From Chlorokybus atmophyticus (taxonomy: Eukaryota > Streptophyta > Chlorokybophyceae > Chlorokybales > Chlorokybaceae), in NCBI GenBank assembly GCA_009103225.1, contig RHPI01003244.1, positions 248,001-312,000 on the forward strand: a stretch of DNA of 64,000 nucleotides, in the 5' to 3' direction. The notes below the pieces were generated by a model. That model made no database searches. It worked only from the letters and a program-made list of their open reading frames with translations, and was not told the origin of the DNA. Position 1 is the stretch's first letter; every line of letters starts with the position of its first letter. Below are positions 1-11,531 of this stretch, one piece after another. The position numbers were made by a program, and so were the translations under genes.

Positions 1-1014
1 ACCACACTACAGTCTGCCGCCGCTAAGTCTTGTGCTGCCGCTTGCCTGCTGCTTTCGCACTCCTAGCCTGGCCGTCCCGCGGAAAGAGGGGCGGTCAGCT
101 AGGGCGGCGCAACGCATTATATACACCACCACCACCACCACCACCACCACAACAACAACAGCGCACCTGCTGGCGGCGGCCGCCGCCGCCGCCGCCGCCG
201 CCGCCTGGCCTGATGGCCGCCCTGCAACACAAAGGGTGGAAGGGCGGTTGGGCTGCGCTGCTGCGCACTACACGACAAGACATGCACAAGCACATACCTG
301 CCGCCGCCGCAGCAGCACAACGCTCAACTGCGCAAGTCAACTTGCACAGTTGAGCGTTGTGTTGCGGCTTAGCGTTTAAATTCACAAGGGGGCCGTTGAG
401 TTTGAAAACCCAACGGCTTTCCTTATGACACCATCGTACCATTATGATGGTACTTTTGTACCATCGTAATGGTACAAAAGTACCAATATAATAGTACCTT
501 TGTAATGGTACTGCTGTACCATATTGATGGTACGATCGTACCATTATTCTGAGACGAAACTTCCATCGTATCATATATCAGTACTTGTCCCAACTCACCG
601 CCACCGCTCGTCCCTAAGTTGGGACTGATAAGTCACTTGCTTGCCATTTTTGATATATCACCGTCGTAAAATGCTATACGACCGGCGGTCGGTCGTATTA
701 ACTACGTAAATATTTCGTATCATTGCCATAACAGGTAGGTCGCCGCCGCGGGTGCTGTACGACCGGCGGTTGGCCGTCGACATATATTACAAGCAAGTCA
801 TGACAGGCAGGCAGCAGTCCATTATATTGTACGATAGGCCATCAGCCGTTGATTGTTATCCACGATATACACCGACAGTCCAGTCAGTCCCTTTATGGCC
901 CAAGTCGTCAGGGTTAGGTACGGTCAGGTAGGGTCAGGCACTCGTCAGTCCCGCAATCCCTAGTCAGTCACCGTGTAAAATTTGCGACGTACGGCTAGAG
1001 GCTTTATGGAGTAG
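1..1014. repeat. Gene-free repeat-rich left edge
   Basis: No credible gene is seen. Positions 125-160 are a CAC/CAA microsatellite and 173-205 a GCC/GGC run. Positions 425-550 hold a dense set of GGTAC/GTACC palindromes (see findings). At 660-790 a phrase of the type ACGACCGGCGGTYGGYCGT occurs twice, and at 880-970 short GTCAGGTA/GTCAGTC units recur. Open frames across the triplet repeats are composition artefacts. Confidence 0.6.
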
Positions 1015-1129
1015 ATGCACGCTGCATTGGCTTGTGCCAAAGATTGCCTGAGAGCAGCTCAGGATCGGCATAAGTTGTATGCTAATCGGCAGCGCAGGCC
1101 TGAAAAAGGTCTAAAGGTTGAGGACAAGG
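1015..1129 (+). pseudogene. Ty3/gypsy pol fragment, integrase C-terminal linker
   Basis: The translated stretch contains AAQDRHKLYANRQRR followed by LKVEDKV. This is the classic region after the integrase core of chromoviral Ty3/gypsy polyproteins, where an A.R.K.YAD..RR segment precedes a VGDKV.L motif. The frame is cut at V by the LTR that starts at 1130 and resumes at about 1950 with LKSTKNIPL. It is a fragment without the catalytic integrase, reverse transcriptase or gag, which must lie outside the window or be lost. Confidence 0.7.
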
Positions 1130-1945
1130 TGTCACGCTTAAAAGGCTGGGCAAAGTCATTCTCTGTTCCTTATTTATATTCATAAGAAGGGACTGGTGGG
1201 TTTTCCATATTACAAGCGAGTGTAATGCTTATGGGGTGTGCTCTCATGCGGTCCGCTCTTGAGCATATGCGGCTTTGAGTAACGATAAAACTACACAAGG
1301 CATTGATGGAGGCTAGGACAGAGCTGGTCAATGCCTATGGCATGTGAGCCTTCGTTATTGCATGGCGAGTTGCCACATGCATTGGCGGTTATGCGATTGT
1401 AAGCCAAGTTGGCAAACCATGATATATACCATGGTAGTGCGATTTGCCACAGGTGTGACAAAGCAAGGCAAGTGGTGCCTGTTGGCAATCCGTAAGTACA
1501 TGTGTACAAGGATAGCATAAGTTTGTGATTTTGAGGTAGAATTGTTCCTATAAGAATCCGAGGTGGTTTGATACTTTAAAGGTGGAGTTTGTAGGTTATG
1601 TTGTTGGAAGAAGGTGAGCGCGTAGTGAATAGGCCTAGGTGGCCTTGAAAATCCTGTGTGCGTGGGGTGCCGGGTTGTTAGCTGTTAAAGGGGCTCTCCC
1701 CTCATCCCTTGTGTGGGGTGCGGTGTTGTGGTGTGGTGCACATGGGTGTGTTGAGCGTGCGTGGGTGCCTTCGACTGGAGCTGAGTGGAGAGGCCGGTTA
1801 CTCTCATGGAATCCTCTCCTCCCTTGGTGCTGAGCTAAAACTTCCATTGCACCGTGGTGCTGGTGGGACTTCTGCTGCAAGTCCTTGGTGCTTGTGCATA
1901 AGTTTGCCAAGACCCGACCAGCAAGCAAGTAGTAGTATCATTACA
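1130..1945 (+). mobile_element. Solo LTR nested in a gypsy pol remnant
   Basis: The segment begins TGTCACGC and ends ATTACA, the TG...CA form of an LTR. It interrupts the conserved EDKV/LKSTKNIPL sequence exactly and is flanked by CAAGG on the left and TAAGG on the right, a 4-of-5 match to a 5-bp target duplication. It resembles the LTR at 2817-3493: both start TGTCACG, both carry a GTCA-T-CTC-GTT-CTTATT segment early, and both have a GTGTGGGGTGCC...CTCTCCCC segment later. No internal coding sequence remains, so it is best read as a solo LTR of a related family. The exact right edge is less certain than the left. Confidence 0.6.
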
Positions 1946-1949
1946 TAAG

Positions 1950-2113
1950 GTCTTAAAGAGCACTAAAAACATTCCGCTCAAGACCAGTGGTGTACATAGG
2001 CTTCAGCCCAAGTGGCTTGGACCGTTCACTGTCTCTATGCCCGTAGGATCACGTGTTTTTAGGCTTAAATTGCCAAAGAGCATGCGTGTCCACAATGTGT
2101 TCCATGACTCATG
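1950..2113 (+). pseudogene. Ty3/gypsy pol fragment, integrase tail after nested LTR
   Basis: The frame resumes with LKSTKNIPLK, then LQPKWLGPFTV and MRVHNVFHDS before a stop. These match the standard chromovirus integrase tail, in which L.PKW.GPF.V and LRVHNVFHVS are nearly invariant. Together with 1015-1129 it reconstitutes a contiguous domain interrupted by the solo LTR. The stop at the end and the missing catalytic domains mark it as dead. Confidence 0.75.
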
Positions 2114-2193
2114 AAACACGTTAAGCCTCGGAGGCGCTACTCATACCATCCAAAGGTGATGACACAGTACAGCCGCCTCCACCTCGTGTTAAG

Positions 2194-2636
2194 GTAGAGG
2201 GTGACCTTCAGTATGAGGTCGAGGCCATTGTGGGCAAACGGTTTGAGAACTGTAGGAAGGGCTTCCGAATTGAGTACCTTGTAAAGTGGCTGGGTCATAG
2301 TGAAGAGCAAAACCTCTAGGAGCCAATCTGTAACTTAGCAAACTGTACTGCTAAGTTGGAAGAGTTTGAGAGTGAGTTTAAATCCACAGGTGCCACTTGT
2401 AAAAAAAAAAAACCTCTTAAACTGGGATGTAAATTCATGAAGGGCTTCCCAACTGAGTACCTTGTAAATTGGCTTGGTTATGGTGAAAAACATAACCTCC
2501 AAGAGCCAATCTCCAACTTGGCAAACTATATCGCTAAGGAAGAGTTTAAGAATGAGCTAATCCACAGATGCCATTTGAAGGAGCTTGTGCGATTGAGCTT
2601 GTGCTTAATTAAAATATGTGCAACATCTTTTCTGTG
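2194..2636 (+). pseudogene. Duplicated chromodomain remnant of a Ty3/gypsy chromovirus
   Basis: Two tandem chromodomain-like units lie in one frame. Unit 1 (about 2194-2375) carries FRIEYLVKWLGHSEEQNL and then an in-frame TAG at 2317, where unit 2 has CAA. Unit 2 (about 2418-2600) carries EYLVNWLGYGEKHNLQEP. The YLVKW.GY....TWEP core is the chromodomain signature used by chromoviral integrases to target chromatin. Both units have lost the tryptophan of WEP (L.EP, LQEP). An A-run at 2400-2411 lies between them. The duplication probably arose within the dying element. There is no sign of a functional host chromodomain protein. Confidence 0.7.
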
Positions 2637-2807
2637 ACATGCCAACACGCGCTGTTATTTAGTATTAGAGTTGGTTGTCATTTACGTAACTTGCACTTGT
2701 CCCGCGCGTAGTGTGCGGTGGTTAAAAAGGGTTGGCCACCCTTGCTGGCAATCATCGTGCGGGGCTTGTGCTCCACTAGTTTGCAACATGGAAGTTGCAA
2801 TGCAAGT

Positions 2808-2816
2808 GGAGAGGAA
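2808..2816 (+). other. Polypurine tract before LTR
   Basis: The purine run GGAGAGGAA directly abuts the TGTCACG start of the LTR at 2817. This is the expected position of the plus-strand primer of an LTR retrotransposon. Confidence 0.5.
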
Positions 2817-3493
2817 TGTCACGTCCAAGGGACTGGCTTAAGTCAATCTCAGTTTCTTATTCATGTGGTAAGATGCACTAAGTATGGATTCCGTATAGTC
2901 ATGGTGAGTGTAGCACCTGGCATACGTGCTCATGAAGTCAGTTCTTATGCACTTAGTGTATGAGGACCTAGCTACTACATCAGGCACTGTCTACCAGTAA
3001 GTACACTGGACTGGTCAGTGTTAAGCGCAGAGGCGTTTATGCACCAACGGTGTTGCCTATGTTGATGTGTCCGAGGGCCCCTGTGCACCGGTGGACAAAG
3101 TCAGCCTGTGCCGACAGGTGATAGGTGGCGAGGTCTTATTAGCCTTGAACATCCTATGTATCAGGTCGGAGAGCAGCAGGTAGTATAAAAGCGTGACTAC
3201 CACCTTGTGGTGGCAATTAGTTGCTAGCCTTGCGGAGCTACTTGTGTGTGGGGTGCCTGGCAGAAGCTGCTAAAGGGTGCTCTCCCCATCAACTCATTTT
3301 GGGGTGTTGCTTGCTGCAAGGAGTGCTGTAAGTTGAGAGGTTCAACGTGATAATGAACCTCACTGTTGTAGTATACTGCTACTCAATGGATAGCTATTGC
3401 ACAAAGCTTGAGGCTCCTTTGTGCTCTACACTAATATACCCCGATACTCATGCTAACCATATAATGCTTACCGTGTTTCCCCCTTTACAAACA
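2817..3493 (+). mobile_element. LTR of gypsy element, with primer-binding site
   Basis: The segment starts TGTCACGTCC right after a polypurine tract and ends near ACAAACA. It shares several blocks with the solo LTR at 1130-1945. A TATA-like AGTATAAAAG lies at about 3181. Two bases after the proposed end, 3496-3506 reads TGGGGGCTCGT, which matches the start of a tRNA-Pro type primer-binding site. A PPT before and a PBS after the same LTR suggests a tandem arrangement in which one LTR was shared by two elements, or a recombinant. Downstream (3507-3780) no gag is seen. Confidence 0.5.
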
Positions 3494-3506
3494 CTTGGGG
3501 GCTCGT

Positions 3507-4251
3507 AAGTTACACTTACAACACCCTTAGTTGACGACGAGCCTCCACATGCGTCATGTAAGGCCGTTTGCCTTGTAACATATACAAGACTCTTATATAT
3601 AAATAAAGTTAGCCCTTCGTAGCGTAACTCGCACGCATACAAGCCCCTTAATAAACTCCTTTGAATGGAAGCCTCCTGTCATTGCAGTTTAAAGCCTTTT
3701 GTCCCAAGGCGGCCTTTTACCCACAAAATGCGTTTACCTTTTATTTATTTTATTTTTCACAAAAATCACAATGTTTAACCTCTTATATATGAAGACATGT
3801 GCAAGCAAGCGCGCTCTCAAACACTAGCAAACACTTTGTAATGTGGAGAAACACTTGCCTGTATGTGCATGGTTGTACGCATTGTGAGAAGTGCATACGT
3901 TAAAATGATCTGTGCGCAGACCTATGACGCTTGATTGAGTCTCATTGCGACTGAGACAAGGACTTGTCTCAGCTGTTAATTGTATGTAATGGCGGATGGT
4001 TGGCCATGAACTGGGTTCATGGCCAATCTTCAAATTAAAGATCGCACCGATTGGCATTGTTGCATCTTTCAACATCAAAGCCATTTGAGATGACAACGTG
4101 TTGAGCGCCCACCTGAAAACCAGCCAACAACGGAGAAATAGCTTCATACTTCCAACCGCACTCTTATGTGTACTGGCATGCCTCGCACAGTGTGCTTACT
4201 CCACCGCTTGCTCTGCTCATGCCACATCATACCTATGTGCCTGCCTAACCA
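3507..4251. other. Intergenic, end of retroelement and 3' flank of PIG-A
   Basis: No gene or RNA was recognised. AT-rich stretches at 3730-3800 (TTTATTTATTTTATTTTT) may mark the degraded end of the retroelement. The segment next to 4252 is the expected 3' untranslated flank of the minus-strand PIG-A gene. Confidence 0.4.
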
Positions 4252-7200
4252 TCACGACTGTATATGTCTCTGCAGCAGCTTTCGAGGATTGCAAGTACTA
4301 GAATCCGTGCTGTCACTGCCAGCTTGCTTGCCTGTCTCCTCTAGCTTTTGGTACTCTGCCAGCGGGAAATCCGGTGCAATATCCACTGAGTCTGCAGGCT
4401 GGCAATCAACAGGCTGTTAGTCCACAGCACTTCCATTGCTTCCATGTTCTTGCAGCGTCATGCAAGCCAAAGCAACAGCACACTAGCGCTGCCTGCAAGG
4501 CAAGGCAAGGCAAGACGACACAGGCATGATCTCCGACCAGGCGCACATGAAAGCAAAAGATACGAGTCTTCTCACCTGCAGCAACTCCAATAGTTGCCAG
4601 AAAAGGTGGTTTAGGGCAACAACGGCACAGAATATCTTTCCTGCCCAGGAGCCACAACTGTAGTACCTGCCATTCGCCACAGCTTTCTCAACTCTCCTGC
4701 TATATGCCATTATGATCACCACTGGAGGTCTTACTTGCGCAGCCTTTGTATTAAGGACTCTTCTGGAGTCCTTGCAATGCGGTCGTACACAGTCTGCACT
4801 CGCACAGCAACATCACGCCAGCTGTACATATCCTTGACCTGCAATGTGTATGTACATGTCACGTTACCAGGTGGTATGTCCAACCTTGTCGTGCACAGCG
4901 GCATTACAATGCGGTGACAAGTGAGCTTCACTGCTTGAAAATATTGCACGCCTGCTGCAATTGCGCCAGCATAGCAACCAACCCCGTGCTCACCTGCTCA
5001 TGCAGCTCAAACGGTTGTATGGTATCTACACGTGCGATCGCATTCTCGATGGCAACAACCAAATCGCTTGCAATTGGAGCGGCAAGCTCGATCATATGAC
5101 TGGGAAGAACCTGGTCGTTCACAACCAAATTATGGACTCGGAAAAAAAACTGCTAAGATGTTTGGATGGGCGAGAGTGTGTCATAAAGCAGCAACACATA
5201 CATAACACGCGAGCAGCAACAGCACACCCTTTTCCTTACGAGGCATACCATATGTGTGTCAAGCTGTAACTAACGTAGAGTCCAAGCGCAAGATATGCTT
5301 ACCTCTGGAACTCCACCAACTCGCGTGCTAACGACGAACAAGCCGCAACTGGCAGCCTCCAAAATAGCTATGCAGAACGCCTCCGTCAACGAGCTGCACA
5401 TGCACGTTACAGGCATCATGATGACTGCAGTTGCAACTGACTACATCCGTTTTTAGAGCAGTGTTGATCACAAGATAGCTCATGCTGTACAAGTACAGCA
5501 TGCTTGCAGCTGCAAAGCATACATGGCAGCAGGATATGAACTTGACGTGAATGCTTGAAAAGGGCAAAGTCTCTCTTGCCTGTTGAGGAAGATGTGTCCG
5601 CGCACAAGAACATTGCGCACTTCTGAGTGTGGGACGGTCCCCAGCATCTCTACGCGATCATGCAGGCCTGCAAGAGCAACGAGCATATACTTTGTTTGCT
5701 GACACCTGCTGCCGCATGTAGCAGCATTAAGACACAGAATTGACTGAAACATGTGTGAACCTGACCATGCTTTTCACGCATCTCTTCCAGCACGATGCGC
5801 TTAGGGCCATCCCCGCCTATGATAAAACACGCATTGGGGTTTCGCCTGCACACTTCTGGTATGACCTGCAAGTGACATGCAGATACACTTGGTTGGCAAC
5901 GCATGTACACATGCGCTTGGTTTGCCACCGATCTGCGTAGCAGTGGCAACTGACCTCCACAAGCAAATCTGCACCTTTGCGGTACACCAGCCGACTGATG
6001 ACTACAATAGTGACTTGGTTGTTTACGCGAGGCTTGGGCTCAGGGACAAACATGGTGCTATCTACAGCGTTGGGGATGACTGCAGAGCACACCGACTGAG
6101 CATGTATTATATGCTGTTGTGTTGGGCAAAAGCTGGTCACCTGAGACTCGGTGCGGTGGAATTCCGGACCGAAGCACCTGACATTCGCAACGGGTCACCA
6201 CTCAATAAAAGGCAGTTGACAACGCAGTAGGTTGGATAGACAGGGGATGCATGCCATAGTACCGTGTTCTCTTTACTTGTATGGGAAACACAGATGGCGT
6301 GATGCACATCGGCAAGGGTGAACTTCAACACCTAAGGTAACAGCCAACTGAGCTGATGTTGTAAAGCTTTGTCGTTGGACTGAGCTTGTTGCAACAGTTT
6401 GAGAGGCTGCTGTCCACAACCATGGCAGTAACAACATATTACACGTGTCTATCGGCTGGCTGCTTGATGTTGCATTCGTATGCTTGTGCATGCACATGCA
6501 GAAAGGGATGAACAAACCAGTGTCAACCAGAGTTCCATGCACTGTCATCGACATGCAGCCACATAGCGGCAAGTCAAGCACTTGTTACCTTGTTGGTGTG
6601 AATGGAGGAAGCATCGGTGAACCCAAAAAGGGAGTGATCAGTGAACACAACCTTGAAGCCCATGGTTCTTGCATGGAATATGGCCTCGTGACACAGTGTC
6701 GAGAATGCCTAGCAGATGTCCATGTCTATCAACAAAGGTAAGGAGTAACAGACACAGGTGCGAGGGGAAGCGCAAGGCTTGGGCTGTCGTACCTGATGAC
6801 CATGTATTAGCGTGATCTTTTCTCTCAGCAGGATGTATCTCAAGATGGGAAACGCACCATAAAGGGTGGGCAGGCTGTTCTGATTGTAAAATGGTAGTCG
6901 TGACACATAATAAACCTGCAGACATCCAGCTGGAAAATTGCACACCCCAAAGCCAAGAGCGTCGTTGTATTGTGTAGTTTATTAGCATTACGCAATCACG
7001 ATGACGACCGCAAGCTGCGTTCAGTAGATTTGCATTCGAAATTCAATCCGCATGCGCACAGGGCAACACAACGACGACATGTTGTACCAAAAGCGTGCCA
7101 CACACAACTGCGTCTAGCCACACAAACCAGCATGCAATGGAGTGTGTGTGCTGAGCCTACCTTCAAACCGTTTGTCATGAAGCGAACTCCTGCTCGTCTG

Positions 7201-7492
7201 CCGTAGGCGTGCGTGACAACCACCACCTGGCCATGCCAACATACCCGTCATGCACTGCTTGAATTGGCCACAGCTGTTGTCACCGACTGATATCGTCGCA
7301 ATGCACCACCTTGTGGCCTAGCAGAATGAGGCACTGCGACAGAGTGTAGATATGGTTCTCCACGCCACCCACGTTGGGGTAGAAGAAGTCGCACACCATG
7401 CACACCCGGTGCTTCTCGCTCCCACCGCTACTAGCAGAAGGCATCGCCCGTGCCCCATCGCCACTCGCATCCTCATCCCCGTCCTCGGCCAT
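4252..7492 (-). CDS. PIGA: PIG-A / GPI3, GPI GlcNAc-transferase catalytic subunit
   Basis: Catalyses transfer of GlcNAc from UDP-GlcNAc to phosphatidylinositol, the first step of GPI-anchor synthesis at the ER; a GT4-family glycosyltransferase. About a dozen exons read in order: [19 protein letters not shown] (the N-terminal PIG-A box), [67 protein letters not shown]-type and [53 protein letters not shown], then [18 protein letters not shown] with the EX7E donor-binding motif, and STRVGGVPE. The C-terminus has one hydrophobic segment ([20 protein letters not shown]), the expected ER anchor, then [13 protein letters not shown] and a TGA at 4252. The start is the first ATG (7492) of the exon that carries the PIG-A box; an upstream in-frame GTG was not used. 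It is head-to-head with trehalase. Exon joints were inferred by eye. Confidence 0.93.
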
Positions 7493-8488
7493 CCCGTCCA
7501 CACCGCCGCTGCCACCTCCGCCACCGTCGCTGGCGCCAGAATCCGGTCCTGGGTCAGATCACAATGCAAAACCGGATCCGGGACAATTAGGGTTTGGCTT
7601 GGGGTCATAAGGGGTTACAACAGGAGGGTCTCAGCCTTAACACTGTTTATGGATGGTTCACGCGGAGGGTTTTCCGGCAATTTATGACTCGCAGGAGCGT
7701 TCTTTCGAGGCGACATGCAGCGCGGTGCTTCTCGTCCGTTTCATGGATGCGACGGGGGGTGAGGGCAGCCGTAGCCCCCACCAACCCCTAATAAACTCCC
7801 AATAACCCCTGATACCGTCCCGCGTCCGAAGCTCGCGGCGAAGGCGCCTTACACGCAAAATAACATGCTTCTGACGTGCGGGTGACTTAAGGAGCATGGT
7901 TGTGGCATTATTCAAGCATTCTCATTGGAGCGAGATGCTCACATCACGTGTTGCGGTGGGCTGTGCCAAAACTAGGCAGCGCCATGCACTGCCCTCCGAC
8001 TCTACTGCCCGCTGTGTGCCGAGGTTGAGGTAGGTGTTGAGCCCAGGTTTTGTGGTTTTGACAATGGTGGACTTTGTGCTTGTCACTGTCAGCTGTTACG
8101 CCTATTAGGTTGAAGTGCGAGCTTGCTTCACATCTGACGTCTGCTTTGACGCCTTAAAGCTGTCAACTGTGTGGCTTGACGGCTTCAGTTTCGGAAAGCT
8201 TAGTTGCGTTTGCCACTATGCATGCTGAAGCTCTGCATGAATCTTTTGTCTGACTTCCAAGCTCTCCGGCTGTCAACTGCACGCTGATATGTAGCATCTC
8301 TCAGCATCAGCTTGCATTGGCGTGCTGCGTGCAAGCAAGTCTGAGCAGTGCTTGAGATGAAGTCAGCCTTCAGTCGGGCTGACAGGCATGTCAGCCAGCG
8401 TATCAGCTTGCCAGGCCAAGGCAAGCTGCTTGGTGTTCAGCTTCAGCTGTGCCACAAGCTTTAAAGCAGCTGAAGATGTGGCACAAGC
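7493..8488. promoter_or_regulatory. Shared 1-kb 5' region of PIG-A and trehalase
   Basis: This is the divergent intergenic space between two head-to-head genes and must hold both promoters and 5' leaders. No clear TATA box is evident. At 8090-8290 the motif GTCAGCTGTTA/CTGTCAACTG/GCTGTCAACTGCACG recurs several times in direct orientation, which could be regulatory or simple repetition. The short open frames here have no recognisable content. Confidence 0.4.
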
Positions 8489-11116
8489 ATGGGGGTTGAG
8501 GAGGCGGAGAAGACGGCGCAGGCGCAGGCGCAGGCGGAGGCGGAGGCGACCGGTATGACGGTCGGCGCGGCAGCAGCGGCGACTGTGGACAGCTCAACAT
8601 CCTCCGCTGTTGAGCTGTTCGTTTCATCGGAGCTTTTGTCTGCCGTGCAGCTAGCCAGGGTTTTCCCTGACAGCAAGACGTTCGTGGATATGCCACTCAG
8701 GCTGGAGCACGACCCGGCTGATGTCACCGCCGCCTTCGGCAAGCTCCTGCGCAACCAGGACGGCACAATTGAGAAAGGTGGGGTTGGTTAGTGTTTGTCT
8801 CGTTGCTAGTCCGTGCATGTCCTGGTCAGCAGGTTGATTGTGTAATGTGCAGGCATCAGATCACTTTGTGCACGAAGTTGAACGTTCTATGTTCTATGTC
8901 TGTAATAGACTTCTTGATGTCAACAACATGGAAGAGTCTTTGGTGAGATGGCAACAGCAGACTGCCCCAGTACAGGTACCATGGGTCTTGCTGTGACTCA
9001 CACGGCAGTCTTCGTAAGCAAGCATTCTGTGCATGCATGCCGACATTGCAATTTTCCTTGGTAGCAGAGGCCTTGCTCATCCGTTTATGCATGTGGCAGT
9101 TAGAGTAGGGCTGTATACAATTGAAACACTGCTTGCGTTTATGACACAGTGCGCTGGCATGTACTCAACCTGGCATGGTACTTCGGACGGGTTGGCATAA
9201 GCCAGAGTACCGCATAAACACTGGTGTTGCACTTGCTGCATGCTTGTAATGCTGATGTCAATACACACATTATGCACGCTTACAGACGCTTTTGTACAGA
9301 TGTCCTGACAGCATTTGTCGACAAGCACTTTGGTATGGTTGGAAGCGATGTTGCGCGTTGCACACCTGCTGACTTCATCGCCAAACCTTTGCCGGAAGTG
9401 TTTCTTCCAAATGTCAAAGACTACAGGTGGCGCAAGTTTGCCGTCGCCATTCACAACTTGTGGCCGCTCCTCATTCGCAAAGCCGCCAGTTGCGTTGGTT
9501 CTGACATGAAGCCTGGCCAGCACCGCTCATTGCTCGCGCTGCCATCACCAATGATCGTGCCGGGGGACAGATTTGGGGAGTCCTACTACTGGGATAGCTA
9601 CTGGATGGTAAGGTACTGGATGCACTACTCTTCTACTCGGCAAGGACAGCTAACTTGCTAAACTTGCATGCCCAATGCTTTGCTGTGCATTGTCTTGCAG
9701 AGGGCTGCTCGTCAGTAGTATGGCCCAAACCGCTCGAGGCGTAATCATGAATCTATTGCACCTTATCGAGCTGTACGGGTTTGTACCGAACGGGTCACGC
9801 CGGTACTACCTTAGCAGAAGGTGAGCTCTCGACAAAGCACTTTTGGGTTAAATCACTTAGGAGGTAAGTCCTGTAGTGCAACGCTGCCTGTAAGCACTGA
9901 CTCCTGGTTGCATCGTCTGCTGAACAGTCAGCCTCCGCTGCTGAGCAGCACAGTTCTGGAGTACTACGAGGCTACACATGACATCGAGCTTGTGCGTTTA
10001 GCTTTGCCACTGCTGCGCAAGGAGCACAAGTATTGGACCTCAGGTTTGTCGTAGTCAAGTTGACACTGCAAGCGGCTTGCTCATGGTTGACAAATGTTGT
10101 TCAAAGGCAAGAAGGCTGTGCCCATTTGCCATAACAATAAGCTTTATGAGCTTTCTCGCTACTGGGCAGCTACCGATTCTCCAAGGTACATATTGCTGTC
10201 AGCAGTGTGCTGTTAATAACAAAGCTTGTGCAGAGACTTATCAAGTTGCTGTGCTTTTCATATATCCAGGGCCGAGTCCTACTTTGAGGATTGCAATCTG
10301 ACAGCTGGAATGAGCGATAAGGACAAACGCGCGTTGCTTAGAGAGATAGCAACTGTCGCAGAGTCTGGTTGGGACTTCAGTTCCAGATGGCGAGCAGATC
10401 ATGACAATGCACGCACGACGCAGATCACACGCATTGTTCCTGTGGACCTCAACGTGTTCCTGCTGCGAATGGAAAGCGACATTGGAACTCTCCACCAGCT
10501 TGAGGGCGTCACAGCAGACAGACACTTTTGCTGGGAGTATTTTCATTATGCAGAGGCACGTGCCGAGGCCATCAATGACCTGCTTTGGGACTCGAAGAAG
10601 AGACGATGGCGGGACCTTTGGTTGCCGGCCCATCTCTCAGGCGACAATGTGGTCCCGCTGGAACTGTGCCATCGCCACCCTGGCGGAGGCGTGTATGCAT
10701 CAGACTTCTTCCCTCTCTGGTGTGACATTGCGCCGCCAACTGGCGCGCGTACTGCACCGATGGATGCTTTGATGGCCAGCGGGCTGCTTCATACCGGAGG
10801 GATAGCTGTGTCGAACGTCATCAGCGGCGAGCAGTGGGATTCACCCAACGTGTGGGCGCCCATTCAGTGCATCCTTGTTGAAAGCATGCTGAATGAGAAG
10901 TTTGACCTTGCTGCGGAGCTGTTTGCGCACAGCTTCCTCTGCAGCTGTTTGGTTGCGTACGAGAAGACTGGCCACATGCACGAGAAATATGATGCGCTCA
11001 CTCGCGGCGAGGTCGGTGCAGGTGGCGAATACCAACCGCAGCTGGGCTTTGGCTGGACGAATGCGGTGGTGTTGATTCTCCTGCAGTTGTTCGGGGCGCC
11101 AGATCCGCCTGACTAG
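8489..11116 (+). CDS. Alpha,alpha-trehalase, glycoside hydrolase family 37
   Basis: Hydrolyses trehalose to two glucoses. Exons found: 8489-8777 ([12 protein letters not shown], the family's N-terminal box), about 9264-9607 ([16 protein letters not shown], trehalase signature 1), about 9700-9820 ([31 protein letters not shown]), about 9928-10040 ([18 protein letters not shown]), about 10110-10180 (YELSRYWAA) and 10270-11116 ([29 protein letters not shown] as signature 2, [18 protein letters not shown]). The ESGWD aspartate and the GGEY glutamate are the positions known as general acid and base in GH37, so it looks active. The N-terminus is Ala/Glu-rich with no signal peptide or membrane segment, which suggests a cytosolic neutral enzyme without the calcium-binding extension of fungal forms. 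It is the full length usual for the family. It converges with the minus-strand gene ending at 11532. Confidence 0.93.
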
Positions 11117-11531
11117 AGTTGAGTTGGGTGAGTTTGTAGGACTCACCGTTTGTCACTCAAATCTGTCACAGTGTCATGACTGTGTATATGCTGCCTGAGT
11201 TGCTCTGTGTGCACACGACGCACGTACATACTTAGCAAGCAGATTGTACTCTCATGATCACAAGTACTGGACATGATAGGACGCTGGTGCGTTACCAGTT
11301 GGTAACCAGAGTTGCATAGCACCTAATCACCATCCTGTTTGTCAGTCAAGCTGGTCTATACATGGTCCAAATCATTAACCCTGGAATCAATTACAGCCGG
11401 TCTTAACGGCAAAATAACGACTGTCCAGTCGCAGTGTTGCTACACAACTTGAATGAACGCTTCGCATATAGTATGCTATAGTATGCTTGCGTCAGCCACG
11501 CAATAAACACTTGCCTAAAGCCATCTGTAAC

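Noticed and set aside
30-379. Overlapping open frames over poly-Pro/poly-Thr/poly-Ala runs
   Set aside because: They are the three readings of CAC and GCC microsatellites with no codon bias or splice context.
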